Assembly: GCA_040381555.1 (NCBI GenBank) | Contig: JBEIHC010000145.1 | Span: 1 to 6,145 of the forward strand | Source: CANHCC01 sp040381555 | Lineage (GTDB): Bacteria; Bacteroidota; Bacteroidia; J057; RFSG01 | Direction of reading: 5' to 3' | DNA length: 6,145 bases | Shown here: positions 1 to 5,250 of the stretch, one piece after another | Numbering within the stretch: position 1 is the first letter of the stretch | Layout: every line of letters starts with the position of its first letter | Notes under the pieces: model-generated | What the model was told of the DNA's origin: nothing | The model's database searches: none | What the model saw: only the letters and a program-made list of their open reading frames with translations | Made by a program: the position numbers and the translations under genes

Positions 1-47
1 TAAAAGTCCAGAAAGTAGTTTTTGTAAGCTATTACCTCTCTAACCAA
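1..47 (-). CDS. Partial: N-terminus of probable RelE/HigB-type toxin
   Basis: Only the first 15 or so codons lie in the window; the gene continues past the left edge. Read leftward from 47 the frame gives (M)VREVIAYKNYFLDF and stays open. From memory of the family, this resembles the start of Bacteroidota RelE/ParE/HigB-like type II toxins, which commonly begin R-E-(V/I)-(I/V)-x-Y-K-x-(Y/H)-F. Such toxins are mRNA-cleaving ribosome-dependent ribonucleases in this superfamily, usually followed or preceded by an HTH antitoxin gene. There is no ATG: the in-frame stop is TAA at 65-63, and the possible starts are TTG at 47 or GTG at 53. TTG is preferred because it gives the family-like N-terminus and leaves a few bases of leader after the promoter at 58-90. 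The partner antitoxin would be left of the window. The call rests on 14 residues, so another protein with a similar start cannot be excluded. Confidence 0.42.
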   Translation of the reverse strand, partial: MVREVIAYKNYFLDF

Positions 48-57
48 CTTCACCCTA

Positions 58-90
58 CAAAGTTAACTGTTTAGACAACATTTTCCAAAA
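58..90 (-). promoter_or_regulatory. Leftward Bacteroidota-type promoter
   Basis: On the minus strand TTTTG (90-86) is followed after exactly 20 bases by TAACTTTG (65-58). This matches the known Bacteroidota sigma-70-type consensus of a TTTG near -33 and TAnnTTTG near -7 with the usual spacing. The predicted start of transcription is near 51-54, only a few bases before the TTG/GTG start of the partial toxin-like gene, so the leader would be very short or absent. It is the best-matching promoter in the window because both elements are present. Confidence 0.55.
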
Positions 91-91
91 T

Positions 92-99
92 TATTTTTG
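92..99 (+). promoter_or_regulatory. Possible rightward -7 promoter element
   Basis: TATTTTTG matches TAnnTTTG exactly and lies back to back with the leftward promoter at 58-90. No convincing -33 TTG is found 19 to 21 bases upstream. It ends 20 bases before an ATG at 120, a spacing close to that at the two well-supported start sites in the window (21 bases at 2116, 23 bases at 2001). In A/T-rich DNA a chance match is possible. Confidence 0.25.
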
Positions 100-119
100 C
101 ACCTTACCCTCTCACACCC

Positions 120-194
120 ATGGACATCAATCCCTTACCAACCCCACCTAATTTAGGCAAGTACAGAACGCCATCATTTTTCACTCATCATTAA
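120..194 (+). CDS. Doubtful 24-codon small ORF
   Basis: An ATG-to-TAA frame of 24 codons with a proline-rich start (MDINPLPTPP) and a histidine pair at the end. It has no recognisable family, no transmembrane segment and no signal peptide. The only support is an exact TAnnTTTG element 20 bases before the ATG. Its stop falls where the first REP-like repeat begins, at about 191, so it could be the stump of a gene interrupted by that element, a leader peptide, or simply a chance ORF. Chance is the most likely explanation for a frame this short. Confidence 0.12.
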   Translation: MDINPLPTPPNLGKYRTPSFFTHH

Positions 195-290
195 AAACGC
201 TTCTCATTTTCCCCCGAGCGCTTCGATACGGGCCTTACCTCAATTTCGTTTACTTCGAATATGGCTTCTGGCCCTACTCAGCGACCGGGG
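191..290. repeat. REP-like palindromic repeat, copy 1
   Basis: Copy 1 of a direct repeat whose second copy lies exactly 156 bases downstream. The core at 211-290 (80 bases) aligns to 367-446 without gaps and with 8 mismatches by eye; the preceding 20 bases (191-210) match at 15 positions. The core is an interrupted palindrome with nested arms: CCCCG (212-216) pairs with CGGGG (286-290), CGCT (219-222) with AGCG (280-283), and GGGCC (230-234) with GGCCC (270-274), leaving a 35-base apical segment. The ends (CTTCGATA and TCAGCGACC) resemble the halves of short intergenic palindromes common in Bacteroidota, which elsewhere can be mobilised by REP-associated tyrosine transposases (RAYT). No transposase is in the window. 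Orientation is arbitrary because the unit is nearly symmetric. Confidence 0.8.
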
Positions 291-346
291 CGATTATAAA
301 AAATTATTTTTTGTTTTTGATTATTGAAGTTAGTAGAACCGAATTA

Positions 347-446
347 TTTAAAATGCTTCGCATGTGTCCCCGGGCACTTCGATACGGGCCTTACCCAGAT
401 TTCGTTTACTTCAAACATGGCTTCTGGCCCTACTCAGCGACCGGGG
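347..446. repeat. REP-like palindromic repeat, copy 2
   Basis: Copy 2 of the element at 191-290, in the same orientation. Its outer arms are better kept: TCCCCGG (367-373) pairs with CCGGGGA (441-447), and GGGCC (386-390) with GGCCC (426-430). The middle arm seen in copy 1 is spoiled by a base change. The apical segment differs from copy 1 at the bases where copy 1 could form TTCG/CGAA, but here GTTT (404-407) and AAAC (413-416) can pair instead. The flank just before the core holds its own small palindrome, ATGC-TTC-GCAT (354-364). Similarity stops sharply at 446/447. Likely roles, by analogy with REP elements, are mRNA end protection, terminator-like structure or protein binding; none is shown by the sequence. 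Confidence 0.8.
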
Positions 447-485
447 ATGGTACAGAAACTAACTTATTGAAATAACAAAGGTAAT

Positions 486-566
486 AGCCACAAAGTGATT
501 AGAGCCTTTGTAAACTTGCAATGATTACCATGAACGCCATTGAAACATTATCATGACTTTGTGGCT
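486..566. repeat. Inverted repeat, 11-base arms, 59-base loop
   Basis: AGCCACAAAGT at 486-496 and its exact reverse complement ACTTTGTGGCT at 556-566 enclose 59 bases, inside which weaker pairs such as ATGAT (521-525) and ATCAT (550-554) occur. It lies 3' of the minus-strand propeller gene, 74 bases past its stop, so it would appear at the end of that transcript. Neither arm is followed by a clear T-run, so it is not a standard intrinsic terminator. The arm sequence resembles CTTTGTGGC-type intergenic palindromes recalled from other Bacteroidota, which suggests a decayed repeat element rather than a gene-specific structure. Confidence 0.6.
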
Positions 567-574
567 TTTGGGGT

Positions 575-597
575 AGGTAATAATTCATCCATTACCT
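575..597 (-). terminator. Possible 3' hairpin of the propeller gene
   Basis: AGGTAAT (575-581) and ATTACCT (591-597) can form a 7-base-pair stem with a 9-base loop, located 43 bases downstream of the stop of the minus-strand gene. The stem is A/T-rich and is not followed by a run of T on the minus strand, so it is a weak candidate for a terminator; it may instead be a processing or stability hairpin, or nothing. Confidence 0.2.
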
Positions 598-639
598 TAT
601 TCCCCCACAACTGAACCCATCGCACAACTCGATCATCCC

Positions 640-2001
640 TTATTGCTTAATCCAGGAATTACGCAAAATCCCTTTAGGCGTTTTAATCGATAGCGTATAA
701 TAACCGGCAGGTAGGGATTGGGTCTCTAATTCCATTGTCGAATGTGTGAAAGTATGAGGTACTGTAATACTTCTTCCATACACATCATAAATCTCTACTG
801 TTTCAAATTCAGATACATTTGGATGTGAGATTGATAGATTTCCTAAGGTGGGATTAGGATATATTTTCAAATCTGACTGGATAGAATTATCATTGCCAGT
901 TAATAATGAGAAATTTGTGTAAAAGATAGATTGATTTCCTAAACTACCCTGTACCCACAAATTTCCATTGGGTGCAAATATCATTTTTGTAACTGGCCAT
1001 GGAATCAATCCATAAATAGGCGTATTAATTAATGGGCTCCAGTTTTGCCCATCAAATTTTTGAAGACCGTTTAGTGCTAGGGGAGAACCGGTGTTACCGG
1101 CAATCCATAAATTTCCACTGCCATCAAATTCTAAATCTTCAATAGAATTAAATAATAATCCAGAATTTAATGTTGTGTATCTGGTCCAGTTTGTACCATT
1201 AAATTTTACTATGCCTCCAGAACCATTACCTCCATCCCAATCGAAAGCAAGCCAAATATTACCATTATTATCCGCTTGCATTATTTCGGCACCTGCCTGA
1301 GTTGAGATTCCAAAATTCGCAATAGGATAGTTTGTCCAATTACCTGTAGTATCAAATTTGTATAAGTTAGTAGCACTTGAAATCCATAAATTATTGTTAC
1401 TGTCAATTATGGGGTTATGAATTGGAACATCTTGGAATGATGGGAAAATTTTGGTATGCCGTATCCAATTATTATTGATAGATTTATAAACATCAAGAGT
1501 TAATGCATTTGAATTTTGAGAATCGTATATCAATCGCACAAATACCTTAGTATTGTTGTTGTCTATTAAAAAATCAACAGGAAGCATCTTTAGCTCGCCT
1601 GGAGCGATCTCCGATTTTGTCCAAGTGGATCCGTTAAAAACACACAAAGTATCATATGTTCCATTTCCTTGGCCGTAAGCATTAGACGATATATATTTAT
1701 TATTTTGGGCATCAATAATTACTTTATAGCCCCCTACAGGTAAGCCATAGTTTGTATTTGATGGTGTATAGATGGTTAAATTATTGCCATCATATTTCCC
1801 GATATGCGATGTCTGCTGTGACGGAATGAATGCATTTGCATTTGCAAGGCTTGAGCCCCACAAAGTCCCATTGCTCTCGAATGCAGCTCCGTTTAAGTTA
1901 ATCGAGGTTGCATCAAATGGTGCAGTTGTCCAAACATATTGCTGTCCAAAAATATTTGAAGAAAAGTATAAGAGATGTGCTAAAAGAATAAGTTTTTTCA
2001 T
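640..2001 (-). CDS. Secreted beta-propeller-like protein with T9SS sorting domain
   Basis: A 453-residue exported protein of unknown specific function. Residues 1-19 form a signal peptide (K-K, then a hydrophobic stretch ending NIFG before QQ). Residues 41-360 carry seven repeats of about 45-55 residues with the pattern (D/N)xxGNLW(I/V)xx followed by KFDGxNWTxY; the GNLW-like strands sit near 45, 100, 150, 204, 248, 297 and 346. The pattern recalls two-component-regulator propeller (Reg_prop, PF07494-like) blades, and seven repeats would suit one closed seven-bladed propeller. Residues 376-453 are a T9SS type A sorting domain with KIYPNP at 379-384, YDVYGR, LPAGYYTL and a final SWIKQ, so the protein should be carried to or released from the cell surface. 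Propellers of this kind bind ligands or partners; no catalytic residues are recognisable. Start: the ATG at 2001 directly precedes the signal peptide, 23 bases after an exact -7 box. Confidence 0.85.
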   Translation of the reverse strand: MKKLILLAHLLYFSSNIFGQQYVWTTAPFDATSINLNGAAFESNGTLWGSSLANANAFIPSQQTSHIGKYDGNNLTIYTPSNTNYGLPVGGYKVIIDAQNNKYISSNAYGQGNGTYDTLCVFNGSTWTKSEIAPGELKMLPVDFLIDNNNTKVFVRLIYDSQNSNALTLDVYKSINNNWIRHTKIFPSFQDVPIHNPIIDSNNNLWISSATNLYKFDTTGNWTNYPIANFGISTQAGAEIMQADNNGNIWLAFDWDGGNGSGGIVKFNGTNWTRYTTLNSGLLFNSIEDLEFDGSGNLWIAGNTGSPLALNGLQKFDGQNWSPLINTPIYGLIPWPVTKMIFAPNGNLWVQGSLGNQSIFYTNFSLLTGNDNSIQSDLKIYPNPTLGNLSISHPNVSEFETVEIYDVYGRSITVPHTFTHSTMELETQSLPAGYYTLSIKTPKGILRNSWIKQ

Positions 2002-2024
2002 GAGTTATAAGGTGAATTTCATCA

Positions 2025-2032
2025 CAAAACTA
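2025..2032 (-). promoter_or_regulatory. -7 element of the leftward propeller gene
   Basis: On the minus strand TAGTTTTG matches TAnnTTTG exactly and ends 23 bases before the ATG at 2001, predicting a leader of about 17 bases. No -33 TTTG is present at the usual distance: that place is taken by the G-rich tract at 2033-2060. The promoter may therefore need an activator or be weak. Confidence 0.45.
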
Positions 2033-2060
2033 CCCCAACCCCCGCCTTTCCCCTATACCC
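2033..2060 (-). promoter_or_regulatory. G-quadruplex motif abutting the leftward -7 box
   Basis: Read on the minus strand there are four G-runs of 3, 4, 5 and 4 bases (at 2060-2058, 2053-2050, 2043-2039 and 2036-2033) separated by loops of 4 (TATA), 6 and 2 (TT) bases. This satisfies the canonical G3+N1-7 quadruplex pattern. The motif lies in the promoter spacer of the minus-strand gene, on its coding strand, and ends at the first base before the -7 box. Such a G-rich cluster stands out against otherwise A/T-rich intergenic DNA. Folding and any regulatory effect are inference. Confidence 0.5.
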
Positions 2061-2075
2061 ATATCTTCTAATCTA

Positions 2076-2097
2076 GTATAAATTCGTATATTTGTAC
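2076..2097 (+). promoter_or_regulatory. Candidate operator dyad over the XRE gene promoter
   Basis: GTATAAAT (2076-2083) and ATTTGTAC (2090-2097) are inverted repeats matching at 7 of 8 positions around a 6-base centre. The dyad covers the -7 element at 2087-2094 and ends 18 bases before the regulator's ATG. XRE-type repressors often bind such dyads in their own promoters, so autorepression is a reasonable inference, but A/T-rich promoter DNA yields imperfect dyads easily. Confidence 0.3.
2087..2094 (+). promoter_or_regulatory. -7 element of the XRE regulator gene
   Basis: TATATTTG matches TAnnTTTG exactly and ends 21 bases before the ATG at 2116, giving a predicted leader of roughly 15-18 bases. 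No TTG is visible at the -33 distance. The position also argues against translation starting at the in-frame TTG at 2092, which lies inside this element and upstream of the predicted transcription start. Confidence 0.5.
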
Positions 2098-2115
2098 ATC
2101 TATTTATCGGTTATT

Positions 2116-2496
2116 ATGGTCAAAAAGGAAGCTATTCATCAGAAAATCAAAGGTTTTAGAGAAATGCGGAATTATACGCAAGAGTATATGGCGGAGGTTT
2201 TGAAGATTTCTCAGCGTGCCTACTCCAGCTTGGAAAATGGGCAGACTCAATTAACTGTAGATCGGTTGGTGGATGTGGCTGAGGCCCTGCAGGTAAATAT
2301 AGGGGAGATTATTGGTCACGATAATCAATATGTTTATAATAATAATTTCAATAATAATGCCACTCAAAATAAAGGCAATCTGGTATTCAATCAGGATAAT
2401 TTTGAGGAACAACGACAACTTTACGAAAGACTCCTTGCCCAAAAGGAAGAAGAAATCGCCTTCCTCAAACGCTTAATCGAAAAACAAATCCGATAA
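2116..2496 (+). CDS. XRE-family HTH transcriptional regulator with coiled-coil tail
   Basis: A 126-residue cytoplasmic DNA-binding protein. Residues 7-66 form a Cro/C1-type helix-turn-helix domain: KIKGFREMRNYTQEYMAEVL (10-29), then the recognition helix region around S32-Q-R-A-Y-S-S-L-E-N-G42 and the typical L-x-x-V-A-E-A-L-x-V end (51-60). An asparagine-rich linker follows (about 70-95, with NNNFNNN at 75-81), then a charged amphipathic helix (96-126) with L/I spacing suited to a coiled coil for dimerisation. This layout is frequent among small Bacteroidota regulators. The ATG at 2116 is preferred over the TTG at 2092, which lies inside the -7 box. Targets are unknown; the dyad at 2076-2097, the divergent propeller gene and the hydrolase genes 98 bases downstream are the natural candidates. 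It is not obviously the antitoxin of the toxin-like gene at the left edge, which is about 2 kb away. Family assignment is firm, function is not. Confidence 0.9.
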   Translation: MVKKEAIHQKIKGFREMRNYTQEYMAEVLKISQRAYSSLENGQTQLTVDRLVDVAEALQVNIGEIIGHDNQYVYNNNFNNNATQNKGNLVFNQDNFEEQRQLYERLLAQKEEEIAFLKRLIEKQIR

Positions 2497-2507
2497 TTTC
2501 ATTTCGC

Positions 2508-2537
2508 TTGGTTTTCAATCTTTTAGTATTATTTTTA
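2508..2537 (+). promoter_or_regulatory. Possible promoter of the hydrolase operon
   Basis: TTG at 2508-2510 and TATTTTTA at 2530-2537 are 19 bases apart, as expected for -33 and -7 elements, but the last base of the -7 element is A rather than G. A second TATTTTTA occurs at 2562-2569 without a matching -33. If used, the upstream one would start transcription near 2544 and leave a leader of about 50 bases before the ATG at 2595. Alternatively the hydrolases are read through from the regulator gene, since no terminator is seen between them. Confidence 0.3.
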
Positions 2538-2594
2538 TACAAGATTTTAAACATTATTCCCTATTTTTACTCTAAACGGCAGTATCGCTTCTGT

Positions 2595-3899
2595 ATGATT
2601 CACTTTATTCTTGTATGTTTCTTAGCCCTCGGGCTTATCGGTTATAGCCATGCTCAGGGGCTATCCCCACAGGTGAGTTCAGAATTACAGTATCAGCTGG
2701 ATAGCTTCCGTACTGCAAATGGATTGGTTGGGGTTTCGGCTTCTGTGCGGGTACACAATCAGGGCAGCTGGAGTGGGGTGACAGGTGTGTCTTACCCGGG
2801 TAGGCCAATTTCATCGGATATGCAGTTTGGAATAGGCAGTAATACAAAGCTATTTGCCGGAGTCATTTTATTAAAATTGGTGGAATTACAGACGCTTCGA
2901 TTGGAAGATTCTGTGTATCGGTATATAGGGCCTCTGCCGAATATTCATCCGCATATTACCCTGCGCCAACTTCTGAACCATAGCAGTGGCCTGGCGGATG
3001 TAAATGAGGTTGTTGGATATGGGGATTCTATTTTGTCTAATCCCAATCGGGTATTTACTCCGGATGAAGTACTGTTGTGGGTTGGTGCCCCTGCCTTTGC
3101 TCCCGGTATGGGGTGGAAGTATAGTAACACCAATTATATTCTCGCGGCAAGAATCGCAGAATTGGCTTCAGGAAAGTCCTTCCATCAATTGTTGGATCAG
3201 TATATTTTGTCTCCCCTTCAAATGGATAGCACTTATTTGGGGCATTATGAATTTAAGGCTGGAGAGATAGCCCATCCATGGCAGAATGGGCAAGATAATG
3301 TTTCTATTCCCCGCACAGCTTTGCATACCGTGGCATGGGCTGCAGGTGCTATGTTATCCACGGCCTCAGAAATGACCCAATGGTACCAGGGACTTATGAA
3401 TGGGCAAATCCTGAATGCTCAATCGATGCAGGAAATGACAACCTTTACCGGAAGTGGTAATTATGGTATTGGATTAATTCAGGATCAGATAAATGGTCGC
3501 ACGGTATGGCTGCATGGCGGGAATATTTATGGCGGATATAATTCTGCAATGCTGTATGATCCGGTTAAGGGTGTGAGTGTTTGTGTACTGGTAAATCAAA
3601 ATCCGGGACAGGCCTATAATTTAGCTGTAAATCTTCTAAAAACGATTTGGAATTCCCCTCTGTCTTCCGAGGGGGAAATGAATGAAAAAGTGACGGTTTC
3701 GGTATATCCTAACCCAGGTCATTCGGAAATTTATTTTTCAAAACCGGTTGAATTTGTCAATATTTACGAGGCTTCCGGTAAGCTTGTGCTCCAAAGCCAG
3801 GATGCCATTATTCAAACGCATGCGCTACCTTCCGGGTATTATATTGTGGAAGTGATAAAGGATGGTCATCCAATACGAATTTCCTGGATTAAGCAGTAA
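2595..3899 (+). CDS. Secreted serine hydrolase (beta-lactamase/S12 superfamily) with T9SS tail
   Basis: A 434-residue exported enzyme. Residues 1-20 are a signal peptide (MIHFILVCFLALGLIGYSHA before QG). Residues 25-350 form a class C beta-lactamase-like domain (PF00144 type) with all three active-site motifs: S82-N-T-K85 (nucleophile and base), Y176-S-N178, and H307-G-G309 in place of the K-T-G box, plus the family hallmark LLNHSSGL at 126-133. Relatives include D-alanyl-D-alanine carboxypeptidases, esterases and peptidases; the substrate cannot be read from sequence. Residues about 366-434 are a T9SS type A sorting domain (VYPNPG at 370-375, LPSGYY at 411-416, final SWIKQ). The ATG at 2595 is chosen because it opens the signal peptide; the frame extends to a TTG at 2508 that would bury it behind 29 residues. 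It ends 19 bases before the next gene, so the two are probably co-transcribed. Confidence 0.9.
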   Translation: MIHFILVCFLALGLIGYSHAQGLSPQVSSELQYQLDSFRTANGLVGVSASVRVHNQGSWSGVTGVSYPGRPISSDMQFGIGSNTKLFAGVILLKLVELQTLRLEDSVYRYIGPLPNIHPHITLRQLLNHSSGLADVNEVVGYGDSILSNPNRVFTPDEVLLWVGAPAFAPGMGWKYSNTNYILAARIAELASGKSFHQLLDQYILSPLQMDSTYLGHYEFKAGEIAHPWQNGQDNVSIPRTALHTVAWAAGAMLSTASEMTQWYQGLMNGQILNAQSMQEMTTFTGSGNYGIGLIQDQINGRTVWLHGGNIYGGYNSAMLYDPVKGVSVCVLVNQNPGQAYNLAVNLLKTIWNSPLSSEGEMNEKVTVSVYPNPGHSEIYFSKPVEFVNIYEASGKLVLQSQDAIIQTHALPSGYYIVEVIKDGHPIRISWIKQ

Positions 3900-3918
3900 A
3901 TCTTCTAAATTAATTAAT

Positions 3919-5250
3919 ATGAAACACCTTCAACTATTTTGCTTTTTTTCACTCTTAAGTCTGACACTTGGATTGGGTAATTCCCGCTTGCAGGCACAGT
4001 CCTTATATTTCCCCCCAACGACAGGCACAACCTGGGATACCATTTCGCCGGTTGCCTTAGGGTATTGTCAGGAAAATATCGATAGCTTATATAATTTTCT
4101 GGATGTCAATAATACCAAGGCATTTATCCTGTTGCAAGATGGTAAGATTGTACTGGAAAAATATTTTGGTACGCATACCGCTACCACGCCATGGCAATGG
4201 GCATCTGCAGGTAAGACCATAACGGCAGTTATGGTGGGTATGGCACAACAGGAAGGTTATTTGAATATTCAGGATACCACCTCTCAGTATTTGGGAAATG
4301 GATGGACAGATTGTACTTCAGTCGAGGAGGAAAGAATTACCATCCGGAATCAGCTGACCATGACCTCCGGATTGGATGATGGCGTTCCGGACCATTATTG
4401 TACGCTGGATACTTGTTTAATTTACAAGGCCGATGCCGGTACACGCTGGGGGTATCATAATGGGCCCTATACGCTATTGGATTCCGTCATATCGGTAGCT
4501 ACGGGGCAATCTCTCAACCAATATACCACACAGAAATTAAAAACGCCTACGGGCATGACCGGGGGTTTTGTAAAAGTGGGATATAACAATGTGTATTTTA
4601 GTACGGCCAGAAGTATGGCGAGATTCGGCTTACTGATGTTAAACAAAGGAAAATGGAATACCACGCCGGTGATGACGGATACTACTTATTTCAATGAGTT
4701 AATCACGCCTTCTCAATTTCTGAATTTGTCCTATGGGTATTTGTGGTGGTTAAATGGACAATCGTCCTTTATGGTCCCCACTTCTCAGATTGTATTTCCG
4801 GGTATGTTCTCGTTGAATGCACCGGCGGATATGGTTGCAGGGATTGGGTCGGGGGGACAATTTTTGAATGTGATTCGGAGTCAGAATCGGGTATGGGTGC
4901 GTATGGGGGAAGAACCTAATAATTCTGCCGTACCCTTTTTGTTAAATGACGATATATGGAAATATGTCAATCGTCTCCCGTGCACGGTTTCATCCGATCA
5001 GGTATTAAATACTCAACATTCGGTAGTGCAGCTATATCCGAATCCGGGCAAAACGGATGTATATTATCATGCGCCCAAAGGCTTGAAGCGAGTGGGGATT
5101 ATTAATGTACAGGGTCAGGAAGTAGCATCTGATGGGAACAATTCTGAAATAGGCAGTTTGGATGTTTCGGGATTAGTTTCCGGCATATATTGTGTTCAGT
5201 TTTATTTTCAGGATGGTCAAATGATAAGTGAAAAATGGGTAAAAAATTAA
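3919..5250 (+). CDS. Secreted serine hydrolase, NylB-like subtype, with T9SS tail
   Basis: A 443-residue exported protein. Residues 1-26 form a signal peptide ending LQA before QS. The beta-lactamase-like domain (about 40-350) shows S96-A-G-K99 (SxxK), LTMTSGL at 146-152, Y179-H-N181 (YxN), the ARSMARFGLLML helix at 230-241, GYLWWL at 273-278, and G310-S-G-G-Q314 as the third motif. The last two features are typical of the 6-aminohexanoate-dimer hydrolase (NylB)/esterase-like branch, so it is a different subfamily from the hydrolase upstream, not a recent tandem copy. The substrate is unknown; amide or ester hydrolysis is expected. Residues about 371-443 are a T9SS sorting domain (LYPNPG at 372-377, VSGIY, final KWVKN). 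The ATG at 3919 opens the signal peptide; the in-frame ATG at 3862 would overlap the previous gene and hide it. The 3' end overlaps the next gene by 16 bases. Confidence 0.9.
   Translation: MKHLQLFCFFSLLSLTLGLGNSRLQAQSLYFPPTTGTTWDTISPVALGYCQENIDSLYNFLDVNNTKAFILLQDGKIVLEKYFGTHTATTPWQWASAGKTITAVMVGMAQQEGYLNIQDTTSQYLGNGWTDCTSVEEERITIRNQLTMTSGLDDGVPDHYCTLDTCLIYKADAGTRWGYHNGPYTLLDSVISVATGQSLNQYTTQKLKTPTGMTGGFVKVGYNNVYFSTARSMARFGLLMLNKGKWNTTPVMTDTTYFNELITPSQFLNLSYGYLWWLNGQSSFMVPTSQIVFPGMFSLNAPADMVAGIGSGGQFLNVIRSQNRVWVRMGEEPNNSAVPFLLNDDIWKYVNRLPCTVSSDQVLNTQHSVVQLYPNPGKTDVYYHAPKGLKRVGIINVQGQEVASDGNNSEIGSLDVSGLVSGIYCVQFYFQDGQMISEKWVKN

Larger units (their letters stand above)
48..639. other. Gene-poor, repeat-rich intergenic region
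   Basis: Nearly 600 bases without a credible full-size gene on either strand. It contains the divergent promoter elements near 58-99, the doubtful small ORF at 120-194, two direct copies of a palindromic REP-like element, an A/T-rich spacer between them (about 291-346), an inverted repeat with 11-base arms at 486-566 and a small hairpin at 575-597. Reading frames inside the repeats are short and lack translation signals. No tRNA, rRNA or CRISPR pattern is visible. Confidence 0.7.

Noticed and set aside
344..418. Minus-strand 24-codon frame within the second REP-like copy; the matching frame is also open in copy 1, where the ATG is ATA
   Set aside because: The frame follows from the repeat sequence, the start is not kept in copy 1, the differences between copies change residues freely, and no promoter or leader at a normal distance is seen. 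An exact TAnnTTTG at 483-476 (minus) is too far away and has no -33.
1091..1300. Plus-strand frame opposite the propeller gene, and similar opposite-strand frames in 1772-2071, 2251-2442, 2635-2847, 4467-4664 and 5102-5395
   Set aside because: They are antisense or out-of-frame shadows of well-supported genes, with no recognisable domains, export signals or translation context.
2092..2115. Upstream TTG start that would add 8 residues to the XRE regulator
   Set aside because: The TTG lies inside the exact -7 element TATATTTG and upstream of the predicted transcription start; the ATG at 2116 gives a normal-length HTH protein.
2481..2515. Weak hairpin after the XRE gene (AAAAC pairing with GTTTT) as a terminator
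   Set aside because: The stem is short and A/T-only at its base, with a large unpaired interior and no convincing G/C stem followed by T-run.
2508..2594. N-terminal extension of the first hydrolase from a TTG
   Set aside because: It would place 29 residues ahead of a complete signal peptide that begins at the ATG at 2595, and it overlaps the likely promoter.
3862..3918. N-terminal extension of the second hydrolase from the ATG at 3862
   Set aside because: It overlaps the end of the preceding gene in another frame and buries the signal peptide that starts at 3919.
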